Assembly (NCBI GenBank): GCA_026987795.1
Contig: JALSMF010000097.1
Coordinates: 1-21,842, forward strand
Origin: Bacteroidales bacterium
GTDB taxonomy: Bacteria > Bacteroidota > Bacteroidia > Bacteroidales > JAADGE01
DNA: 21,842 bases
Reading direction: 5' to 3'
In this document: piece by piece, positions 15,349-21,842 of the stretch
Numbering within the stretch: position 1 is the first letter of the stretch
Layout of the letters: the number at the start of each line of letters is the position of its first letter
Position numbers and translations under genes: made by a program
The notes under the pieces: model-generated
The model's input: only the letters and a program-made list of their open reading frames with translations
Told to the model about the DNA's origin: nothing
Database searches by the model: none

Positions 15349-18300
15349 TTAATTAAAACTGCGTTTAAATTCCTCTTCAAATTTTTTGTTAACAAAGTCG
15401 CAACCGTAATCAAATATTCGGTTTTGATTGTCATTTTCGGTAAATTTAAAGGATATTTTTTTCGGATATACCGGTAAATATTTTGCTGCTTCAAGGAATA
15501 TGTCTTCCTGCGAGCTTAATCCGTTTAATCCGAATATTTTCAGAATATCAAGCAACTGTTCAATATTATTTCTTTCAAGAACAGGGTCGAATCCGGGTTC
15601 AAAATTTTGTAAAATCCTTTGAGTATTTGTAAAACTCCCGTATGTTTCCGAAGGCATTGATGCCGGCAAAATCAAATCTGCAATTTTAGCAGTATCGGTA
15701 ATAAAATAGTCCTGAACAAGCAAAAAATCGCTTTTAAGCATATTAAGAGTTTCGTTTTTGTTAAAAGCACAGCCAACAGGGTCTTCTCCGAAAATAAATA
15801 TATTTTTATAAGCGTTAGTTTTTAAACCTTCAAATAATTTGTCGTTTGCAAAGCAGTTGTTATCAAAAAGTCCGTGTGAATTATTTTTCTCTTTCAAAGA
15901 GATAATGCCTGATGCTGTCTTTCCGAGCTTTCCGGTCATCAATGCTAAATTAAATATTTCATAACTGCAGTTTCCTGATATTTGCTTTTCGGAATAAATT
16001 AATACTGCATTATTTTCATTATTGTATTCTTTTACGAAATTTGAAATTACATCACCTGTAACACCTGATTTTTCGGCATAATATTCAAAACTTTCAAGTT
16101 TTGATTTATACGTTTCAAAATCTTCGGTATTATCGTTGATATACATCTGATTCTGCAAGCCGTTTTCAATGATAAAAGCATTTGCAGCTTTAATAAAGTT
16201 ATAATATGATTTAATTTTTATCGTATTATCTGCCTTTTCTTCAAAACTGTTTTGTTCAACGGTTATAAGTTCAACTTTTACATTATTTTTAGCTTTTGCA
16301 TTATTTATAAGAAAACTTACAAATTGGTCGTCTTGATTTAATTCTGCACCGAGAACGTATATTTTACCGGCATCTTTTATTTTATCAAAAGGAACGTTTT
16401 TATAAGAGTTGCTTCCGTAGGCATCTCCTCTTCCCAGATAGTGAAAACTGCCGACATTTTCTGTCTTAACAGCCTCTGTTGCAAGCTTTTTAATAAGGTA
16501 TTGTTCTTCATTAGCCAAACGTGCTCCGGCAAAAAAGGCATTTTTGTCTTTATCCGTTGATAAAATTTTCTCTTTAATAATTGAATATGCATCTTCAAAG
16601 GTTATTTCTTCAAAACCTCCGTCAGTTTTTTTCAACAAAGGTTTGGTTATTCTTGAAGCATCATTCATATATTGATATCCGAATTTAGATTTTCGACCTA
16701 TGTTTCCGTCTTTGTTAATTTTCCCTTCGGCTCCGGTAACACTCATAACAAAACCGTCCCGATGATTTATTCTTATTTTTTCGCCGCTTGAACCGTAATT
16801 GCTTATTGTTTCAAAGCTTTCAAGTTTAAAAGGACCGGGTTTAAATTTAAAGTTTTCGGTAATTGCACCTGTCGGGCAAGTTGAAATACACAGCCCGCAA
16901 GATTCGCAACTTGTATCCGTCAGAGATTTTGCCATTGCCGGTGCTACGAATGTTTCAAATCCTCTCTTTACAAGTCCTAATGCACGGGTTCCGACAACCT
17001 CATCACAAATTCTGATACATCGGGAACATAAAATACATTTATTATTATCTATTTCTATGTAGGGGTGAGAGAAGTCAACCGGACGTTCGTGGAAATCTCC
17101 CGCAAAGCGTTCTTGTTCCGCTCCGTATTCAGTGCAGTATTTTTTAAGATCGCAGGTAAAATACTCTTGGCAACCGCATTCAAAACATCTTTGAGCTTCC
17201 GTTAAGGCATCCTCTTCCGTATAACCCAGCTCAACTTCGTTGAAATTTAAACGATTATCAGGAGTTAAAACCGGCATTTCTATTCTTTCCTGCTTTTCAA
17301 ATTTTCCGGCAAATTCAAGTTCCGAGATTTTTTTAAAGTTTGATTTTTTACTTAAAAACTCTTTCGGTTTCGGTTTTATTTCTTCTCCTGAAAGATACTG
17401 ATGGCAACTTAAAGATGCCTTGCCTGCTTGTGCAATTGCTTCGATAATTGTAGCAGGACCCGTAACACCGTCGCCGGCTGCAAAAACTCCGGGTATTCCG
17501 GTTTCAAGAGTCAGAGAGTCGGCATAAATATCTCCCCATTTATTTAATTTCAATTCTCCTTTATCTGTATTTTTATTTATGTCATTTATAAAACCGACTT
17601 CTGTTTTTTGACCTATCGCCGCCAGTATATAATCAACTTCAAGCTCAAATTCTGAACCCTCAACAGGAATAGGTCTTCGTCTTCCGGAAGCATCCGGCTC
17701 GCCGAGTTCCATTTTTATAAGTGTCATTGACTTAACCTTCCCGTCTTTTGTTTTGTTTACTTTTACAGGGTTGGTTAAAATCATATATTCTACGCCTTCT
17801 AATTTACTTTCGTGTATTTCGATAGGATTGGCAGGCATTTCTTTTTCTGTTCTTCGATAAATTATGTAAGTTTTATCGGCATTACATCTTTGAGAAGTTC
17901 TGCAACAATCCATCGCAGTGTTTCCGCCTCCTACAACCGCAACTTTCTTTCCTCTGAAATCGTATCGTTGTCCGGTTTGTTCCATATTTCTCAAGAAATC
18001 GATACCTGAAAAAACACCGTCGGCATCTTCTCCTTCAATACCCAATAAAGTCCCTCTTTGTGAGCCTATAGTAAGAATTGTCGCATCATAATTTTTTTTA
18101 ATTTCTTTATAAGAAAGATTGTCTCCGAGTTTTTTATTAAGAAAAATATTTGTTCCGAGTTCTGTTATTGTTGCTATTTCTTTGTCAAGCAAATCGTTAG
18201 GCAGCCGATATTCGGGTATTCCGTACCTTAGCCAGCCGCCGGGATGATTATTTGCTTCAAAAATATCAACTTGATGTCCTTTTTGTTGCAGGAAATAAGC

Positions 18301-18930
18301 TGCAGACAATCCGCCGGGACCGGCACCTATTACAGCCACTTTCTTTCCTGTGCTCGGGGCAACTTCGGGTTTGTAATGCTCCTCTGATTCTAAATCATAA
18401 TCAGATGCAAATCTTTTCATATAATCGATACCTACAGGTGCTTTTTCATCCGTATAATTCCGGTTGCAAGCAGCTTCACAGGGTCTTACGCACACACGTC
18501 CGCAAATTGCAGGAAGCGGATTTACTTCTTTTATGAGCTTAACGGCTGCCGAATACATACCTTTTTCTATAAGAGCAATATAGCCTTGAACGTCAACACC
18601 TGCCGGACAGGTTGCTTTGCAAGGTGCTATGCATGATGCATAGTGATCGCTAACTAAGAGGTCTAATGCTGTTTTACGGGAAGCTTTTATTTTTTTATTA
18701 TCCGTTTCAACTTTCATTCCGTCCGTAACCTTTGTAGAACACGCCGGTTGCAGTCCTCTCATTCCCTCTATTTCCACAACGCAGATATAGCAGGACGAGT
18801 AAGGCTCAAGTCTGGGGTCGTGACATAAAGTGGGAACTTCAATATTGTTTTCTTGTGCGACCTCTAAAACGGATTTTCCGTTTTCAGCTTTATATTCTTT
18901 TCCGTTTATTGTTATTTTTAATTCGGACAT
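15349..18930 (-). CDS. Large Fe-S flavoprotein: NuoG/HydA-like scaffold with inserted GltD/NfnB-like NADPH module and degenerate molybdopterin-like domain
   Basis: The protein has 1193 residues, soluble. Residues 1-80: [2Fe-2S] ferredoxin with C36, C47, C50, C64 (NuoG spacing). Residues 92-160: H96-x3-C100, C104, C108 and C143, C147, C151, C155, a GltD-type Fe-S region. Residues 196-512: FAD site GAGPGG (202-207), NADP site GGGNTA (334-339) with R359-R360 as in NADPH-binding GltD proteins, and GDGVTGPATIIEAIAQAG. Residues 582-599 carry C582, C585, C587, C593, C599. Two [4Fe-4S] sites follow at C632/635/638/642 and C675/678/681/685. Residues 700-1193 resemble molybdopterin oxidoreductases, but the cluster Cys motif and catalytic Cys/Sec are absent. 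It probably carries electrons from NADPH to the NuoE/NuoF-like partners encoded just upstream (61-base gap). Known relatives: StnC, HydA and NuoG. Confidence 0.85.
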   Translation of the reverse strand: MSELKITINGKEYKAENGKSVLEVAQENNIEVPTLCHDPRLEPYSSCYICVVEIEGMRGLQPACSTKVTDGMKVETDNKKIKASRKTALDLLVSDHYASCIAPCKATCPAGVDVQGYIALIEKGMYSAAVKLIKEVNPLPAICGRVCVRPCEAACNRNYTDEKAPVGIDYMKRFASDYDLESEEHYKPEVAPSTGKKVAVIGAGPGGLSAAYFLQQKGHQVDIFEANNHPGGWLRYGIPEYRLPNDLLDKEIATITELGTNIFLNKKLGDNLSYKEIKKNYDATILTIGSQRGTLLGIEGEDADGVFSGIDFLRNMEQTGQRYDFRGKKVAVVGGGNTAMDCCRTSQRCNADKTYIIYRRTEKEMPANPIEIHESKLEGVEYMILTNPVKVNKTKDGKVKSMTLIKMELGEPDASGRRRPIPVEGSEFELEVDYILAAIGQKTEVGFINDINKNTDKGELKLNKWGDIYADSLTLETGIPGVFAAGDGVTGPATIIEAIAQAGKASLSCHQYLSGEEIKPKPKEFLSKKSNFKKISELEFAGKFEKQERIEMPVLTPDNRLNFNEVELGYTEEDALTEAQRCFECGCQEYFTCDLKKYCTEYGAEQERFAGDFHERPVDFSHPYIEIDNNKCILCSRCIRICDEVVGTRALGLVKRGFETFVAPAMAKSLTDTSCESCGLCISTCPTGAITENFKFKPGPFKLESFETISNYGSSGEKIRINHRDGFVMSVTGAEGKINKDGNIGRKSKFGYQYMNDASRITKPLLKKTDGGFEEITFEDAYSIIKEKILSTDKDKNAFFAGARLANEEQYLIKKLATEAVKTENVGSFHYLGRGDAYGSNSYKNVPFDKIKDAGKIYVLGAELNQDDQFVSFLINNAKAKNNVKVELITVEQNSFEEKADNTIKIKSYYNFIKAANAFIIENGLQNQMYINDNTEDFETYKSKLESFEYYAEKSGVTGDVISNFVKEYNNENNAVLIYSEKQISGNCSYEIFNLALMTGKLGKTASGIISLKEKNNSHGLFDNNCFANDKLFEGLKTNAYKNIFIFGEDPVGCAFNKNETLNMLKSDFLLVQDYFITDTAKIADLILPASMPSETYGSFTNTQRILQNFEPGFDPVLERNNIEQLLDILKIFGLNGLSSQEDIFLEAAKYLPVYPKKISFKFTENDNQNRIFDYGCDFVNKKFEEEFKRSFN

Positions 18931-18991
18931 AAATATTGTTTTTTACCGATTATTTTATAATAATTTCGAGAGTATTACCAAAAGTAAGTTT

Positions 18992-20770
18992 TTAGTAGAC
19001 TTTGATAGCATTAAAATTACACTTAGAAAAACACATTCCGCAATTAATACAGTCATCTTGCCTTATAAAGTGTATTTCTTTTCTTTCTCCGTCAATTGCA
19101 TCAACGGGACAATTAACGGCACAAACCGTACATCCGGTACACATATCGGGAATAATTTCATAAGTAAGTAATTTGGCACAGTTTTTTGCAGGACATCTTT
19201 TCTCTTTAATATGCGCTTCGTATTCGTGTCTGAAATATTTTATGGTGGTAAGAACAGGATTCGGAGCTGTTTGCCCTAGCCCGCACAAAGACCCTTCTTT
19301 AATTTGTATTGACAGCTCTTCAAGTTTTTCAATGTCTCCTTCTTTTCCCTCTCCTTCGGTAATTCGTGTAAGAATCTCTAACATTCTTTTCGTTCCTACA
19401 CGGCAAAAAGTACATTTCCCGCAAGATTCTTTTTGGGTAAAGTCTAAAAAGAAACGTGCCATATCAACCATACATGTTGTTTCGTCCATAACGACCATCC
19501 CTCCCGAGCCCATAATTGCTCCTGTTGCATTTACTGAGTCGTAATCAACTATGGTATCGTCAAGGCTTGCAGGAATACACCCTCCGGAAGGACCGCCTAA
19601 CTGAACGGCTTTAAATTTTTTACCGTCTTGTATTCCTCCTCCGAGTTTAAATACAATATCATGTATTGTCATTCCCATCGGAACTTCCACTAAACCACCT
19701 CTGTTTATTTTTCCCGTAAGGGCAAAAACTTTTGTACCTTTACTTTTTTCGGTTCCGTATTTTGCATATTCTTCTGCTCCTTTGTCGATAATCCACGGTA
19801 TATTTGCAAGAGTTTCGACATTATTAATATTTGTGGGCTTTTTCCATAAGCCTGAAGCCGCAGGAAAAGGAGGTCTTTTTCTGGGCATTCCTCTTTCTCC
19901 CTCCACTGATGCTATTAATGCTGTTTCCTCTCCGCAAACAAATGCTCCGGCACCTTCTTTAATGTATATATCCAGATTAAACCCGTCAATTCCCATTATA
20001 TTTTTACCGAGATAGCCTTTTTTTCGAGCTTGTTGTAACGCTATGTTTAAGCGAACGATTGCTAAAGGATATTCAGCCCGACAATATATAACTCCGGAAT
20101 TTGCTCCTATTGCATAAGCTGCAATTATCATTCCTTCAATAACTGCGTGCGGGTCGCCTTCCAGCAAAGACCTGTCCATGAATGCTCCCGGATCTCCTTC
20201 GTCGGCATTACATATAATATATTTTTCATCAGACTCATTTTGTCTTGCAAATTTCCATTTTAATCCGGTAGGGAAGCCGCCCCCTCCCCTGCCTCTTAAT
20301 CCGGAATCTAAAATCTCTTCTATTACCTCGTCATAAGACATTTTACGCTCCGCTATTTTCTTCAGGGCATTATATCCTCCTTTTGCTTCATATTCTTCTA
20401 TAACCTCAGGGTTGATAATACCGCAGTGACGCAGTGCTATTTTAACTTGTCCTTCCCAAAATACATCCTCTTCTGTTTCTGTATATTCGGAGTGAACAAC
20501 ATATTTCTCAACAGGTTTATGCTCTTTCGTATGCTTTTCAAGAATTTCTTCTAATATGCTTTCTGTTACTCCGCCGTATAAATATGATTTGTCATTATCT
20601 ATAATTTCTACAAGCGGCTCCTTGTAGCACATACCGATACAACTCGTTTTATCTGCACTTACTTTATATTTCTCAGTTTTAATAAGTTCATTGAGTTTAT
20701 CGTAAACTTTTCCGGCTCCGGCTGCAATTCCGCAACTACCCAGACCTACTATTGCTTTAATTCTACTCAT
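18992..20770 (-). CDS. NuoF/HydB-like NADH-binding flavoprotein with extra ferredoxin domains
   Basis: This is a 592-residue protein, longer than complex I NuoF and the size of HydB/HndC-type subunits. Residues 1-85 are a thioredoxin-like ferredoxin domain with C13, C44 and C48 only; the fourth ligand of the classical set is not visible. The NuoF core shows GRGGGGFPTGLKWKFAR (160-176; NADH/FMN), NADEGDPGAFMDR (188-200), GAGAFVCGEETALIAS (273-288), and the [4Fe-4S] ligands C450, C453, C456 and C496. A C-terminal extension has C526/C531, then two ferredoxin clusters (C544/547/550/554 and C574/577/580/584). In HydABC and Stn enzymes this subunit holds the FMN at which NADH and ferredoxin chemistry is bifurcated. 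It lies between the NuoE-like gene (46-base gap) and the large subunit (61-base gap). Confidence 0.9.
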   Translation of the reverse strand: MSRIKAIVGLGSCGIAAGAGKVYDKLNELIKTEKYKVSADKTSCIGMCYKEPLVEIIDNDKSYLYGGVTESILEEILEKHTKEHKPVEKYVVHSEYTETEEDVFWEGQVKIALRHCGIINPEVIEEYEAKGGYNALKKIAERKMSYDEVIEEILDSGLRGRGGGGFPTGLKWKFARQNESDEKYIICNADEGDPGAFMDRSLLEGDPHAVIEGMIIAAYAIGANSGVIYCRAEYPLAIVRLNIALQQARKKGYLGKNIMGIDGFNLDIYIKEGAGAFVCGEETALIASVEGERGMPRKRPPFPAASGLWKKPTNINNVETLANIPWIIDKGAEEYAKYGTEKSKGTKVFALTGKINRGGLVEVPMGMTIHDIVFKLGGGIQDGKKFKAVQLGGPSGGCIPASLDDTIVDYDSVNATGAIMGSGGMVVMDETTCMVDMARFFLDFTQKESCGKCTFCRVGTKRMLEILTRITEGEGKEGDIEKLEELSIQIKEGSLCGLGQTAPNPVLTTIKYFRHEYEAHIKEKRCPAKNCAKLLTYEIIPDMCTGCTVCAVNCPVDAIDGERKEIHFIRQDDCINCGMCFSKCNFNAIKVY

Positions 20771-20816
20771 ATTTTAATTTGAGATGTTAAGTAATAATTC
20801 AGAAAGAACCTTTTAT

Positions 20817-21347
20817 TTATTTCTTCTGTTTCTCACTGTTTTTTATTTCCCGTATTATTTTTTTTGTGCTTTTCTCGGTAAGTTTACCGTATGTTTCATC
20901 GCCTATCATCATTACAGGTGCAAGCGAACAGCATCCGAGACATGCTACCGACTCCAAAGTAAATAGTTTATCTTCGGTAGTCTCACCATCTGAAACTTTA
21001 AGGGTATCCTGTAAAATTTCCGTAATTTTTTTAGCATTTTGAACATGACATGCCGTACCGTGACATACCTTTATTATATGCTTGCCCACCGGATTAAGCC
21101 TGAATTGGGCGTAAAAAGTAACAACACCGTACAGAGAGCTTAGTTTATATCCTAACTTTTTCGATATTTCCAGAAATGCTTGTTCCGGTATATACCCGTA
21201 TATATCCTGTGTTCCTTGCAATACAGGTATTAAACTGCCCTTTTTTCCTTTATATTTTTCGAGCAAAGGTTGTAATAATTCAATATTAATCTCATCACCT
21301 GCTTGTTGCTTTAAATCTCGTATTTGTTCTATTCGTTTTACTCTCAT
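20817..21347 (-). CDS. NuoE-like [2Fe-2S] subunit
   Basis: The product has 176 residues. A helical N-terminus with SLIPVLQGTQDIYGYIPEQA (38-57) precedes LYGVVTFYAQFRLNPVGKH (72-90) and a thioredoxin-like domain with the [2Fe-2S] ligands C95, C100 (VCHGTACHVQ) and C136, C140 (CLGCCSLAPVMMI). The full four-Cys set and length match NuoE/HydC/HndA. In complex I and in bifurcating enzymes this subunit docks on the NuoF-like flavoprotein and holds cluster N1a. It is the first gene of a three-gene operon in the order E-F-G and has a good promoter immediately upstream. No membrane-arm nuo genes are visible, so a soluble enzyme is inferred. Confidence 0.92.
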   Translation of the reverse strand: MRVKRIEQIRDLKQQAGDEINIELLQPLLEKYKGKKGSLIPVLQGTQDIYGYIPEQAFLEISKKLGYKLSSLYGVVTFYAQFRLNPVGKHIIKVCHGTACHVQNAKKITEILQDTLKVSDGETTEDKLFTLESVACLGCCSLAPVMMIGDETYGKLTEKSTKKIIREIKNSEKQKK

Positions 21348-21369
21348 ACAAATAAAAATTTCTTTTTTC

Positions 21370-21399
21370 CAAAATTAAAAACTTTAGAAAAACCGCAAA
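21370..21399 (-). promoter_or_regulatory. Bacteroidota-type promoter of the redox operon
   Basis: On the minus strand, TTTG (21396-21399) is followed after 18 bases by TAATTTTG (21370-21377), matching the -33 TTTG / -7 TAnnTTTG consensus at close to the usual spacing. A start about 7 bases downstream would leave a leader of about 15 bases before the NuoE-like ATG at 21347. This is the best two-part promoter found in the window. Confidence 0.6.
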
Positions 21400-21542
21400 G
21401 TGATATACAACATAATTAAAACAATTTAGAACACTTATAAATAAAAATTTAAAGACTGGATAATTTCAAAAAAATAAAAATAATTTAATACAAGTTAAGA
21501 AATAATGTCTTTTCTTTGTATTACAAATTAAAAAAAGTAATA

Positions 21543-21842
21543 ATGTCGTACATTAAAATTGAGAAAGACAAACTTGTTAATCTTGAATTTGCCTTAAGTA
21601 AAGAACTGATTCGTTCGAACAGAGCAGGGGCATATGCAAGTACAACCATTATTGACTGTAATACAAGAAAATACCATGGACTGTTGATTGCCCCATACAA
21701 AAATGAAAAAGACGGCAAAATTTTATACCTGTCCTCTGTTGACGAGACTGTTATCCAAAATAATAAAGAGTTTCGTTTAGGAATACACGAATATGATAAC
21801 GGTATTTTTTTTCCGCACGGACACAGGTATATAACAAAGTTT
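21543..21842 (+). CDS. Glycogen debranching enzyme-like protein, N-terminal fragment (cut by window edge)
   Basis: One hundred codons are visible from ATG 21543 to the right edge, in frame and open. The stretch ELIRSNRAGAYASTTIIDCN followed by TRKYHGLLIAP (about 21-51) is the signature of the bacterial glycogen debranching enzyme N-terminal domain (GDE_N_bis type, usually 'NG.GGYAS.T..G.NTRRYHGLLVA'). This is followed by beta-rich segments LYLSSVDETVI and FRLGIHEYD. By family knowledge the full enzyme, with a C-terminal (alpha/alpha)6 amylo-1,6-glucosidase domain, removes branches of glycogen in the cytoplasm. The start is preceded by an A-rich stretch with no Shine-Dalgarno sequence. It is divergent from the redox operon; no exact TAnnTTTG box was found in the 21348-21542 spacer on the plus strand. 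Confidence 0.82.
   Translation, partial: MSYIKIEKDKLVNLEFALSKELIRSNRAGAYASTTIIDCNTRKYHGLLIAPYKNEKDGKILYLSSVDETVIQNNKEFRLGIHEYDNGIFFPHGHRYITKF

Noticed and set aside
15349..18930. [FeFe] hydrogenase or formate dehydrogenase catalytic subunit
   Set aside because: None of the H-cluster signatures (TSCCPxW, MPCxxKxxE, MACxGGC) is present, and the formate-dehydrogenase Cys/Sec and cluster motifs are replaced by non-Cys residues.
15349..21347. Respiratory complex I (NuoEFG) operon
   Set aside because: No membrane-arm genes are next to it, the NuoF-like subunit carries additional ferredoxin domains, and the large subunit contains an NADPH module that complex I lacks.
21348..21542. Second, plus-strand promoter in the divergent spacer
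   Set aside because: TTTG occurs near 21519 but no TAnnTTTG octamer precedes it, and the AT-richness makes weaker matches meaningless.
21521..21718. Minus-strand open frame at the right edge
   Set aside because: It is antisense to the clearly recognisable debranching enzyme N-terminus and has no upstream signals.
1..21842. CRISPR arrays, tRNA genes, insertion sequences, att sites
   Set aside because: No regularly spaced direct repeats, cloverleaf sequences, transposase/integrase motifs or flanking target duplications were noticed while reading; a tRNAscan/ISfinder run would be decisive.

Overview
The window looks like chromosome from an AT-rich member of the Bacteroidota, probably an anaerobe. 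The basis is an outer-membrane receptor of the CarboxypepD_reg/plug/OMP_b-brl_3 type, a second small outer-membrane barrel, start codons without clear Shine-Dalgarno sequences, and upstream boxes matching the Bacteroidota -7 consensus TAnnTTTG. No tRNA, rRNA, CRISPR array, insertion sequence or phage gene was seen. This is inference from gene content; no search was run.

Region 1 (1-8780, all minus strand) is a surface-polysaccharide operon read right to left. It holds a polyprenyl-phosphate sugar synthase (GT2), a GT4 glycosyltransferase, a UDP-glucuronate 4-epimerase-type enzyme, a second GT4, a membrane glycosyltransferase of the GT39/ArnT type with a C-terminal LamG-like domain, a third GT4, a SAM-methyltransferase-like protein, and the N-terminus of a further GT4 cut by the left edge. 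Four junctions are ATGA stop/start overlaps and one is a 16-base overlap, so this is a tightly coupled unit. Epimerase + lipid-sugar synthase + membrane transferase suggests that a (possibly galacturonosyl) sugar is loaded on a polyprenyl phosphate and transferred outside the inner membrane.

Region 2 (8781-15347) is a mixed set of independent units: a TonB-dependent-receptor-like outer membrane protein on plus with a strong bidirectional terminator; a divergent HPF/RaiA-like ribosome-associated protein and a YfdX-family lipoprotein on minus; a small outer membrane barrel on minus; and a fused hypoxanthine phosphoribosyltransferase-adenylate kinase on plus. Terminator hairpins close most of these units.

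Region 3 (15311-21399, minus) is the most interesting part: a three-gene operon with a good Bacteroidota promoter. It encodes a NuoE-like subunit, a NuoF/HydB-like flavoprotein and a 1193-residue protein. In that large protein a GltD/NfnB-like FAD/NADPH module sits inside a NuoG/HydA-like iron-sulfur scaffold, followed by a molybdopterin-oxidoreductase-like domain that has lost its cluster cysteines and catalytic Cys/Sec. The set best fits a soluble NADH/NADPH/ferredoxin electron-bifurcating transhydrogenase related to Stn/HydABC, not complex I, a hydrogenase or a formate dehydrogenase.

Region 4 (21543 to the right edge, plus) is the first 100 codons of a glycogen debranching enzyme-like protein, divergent from the redox operon.
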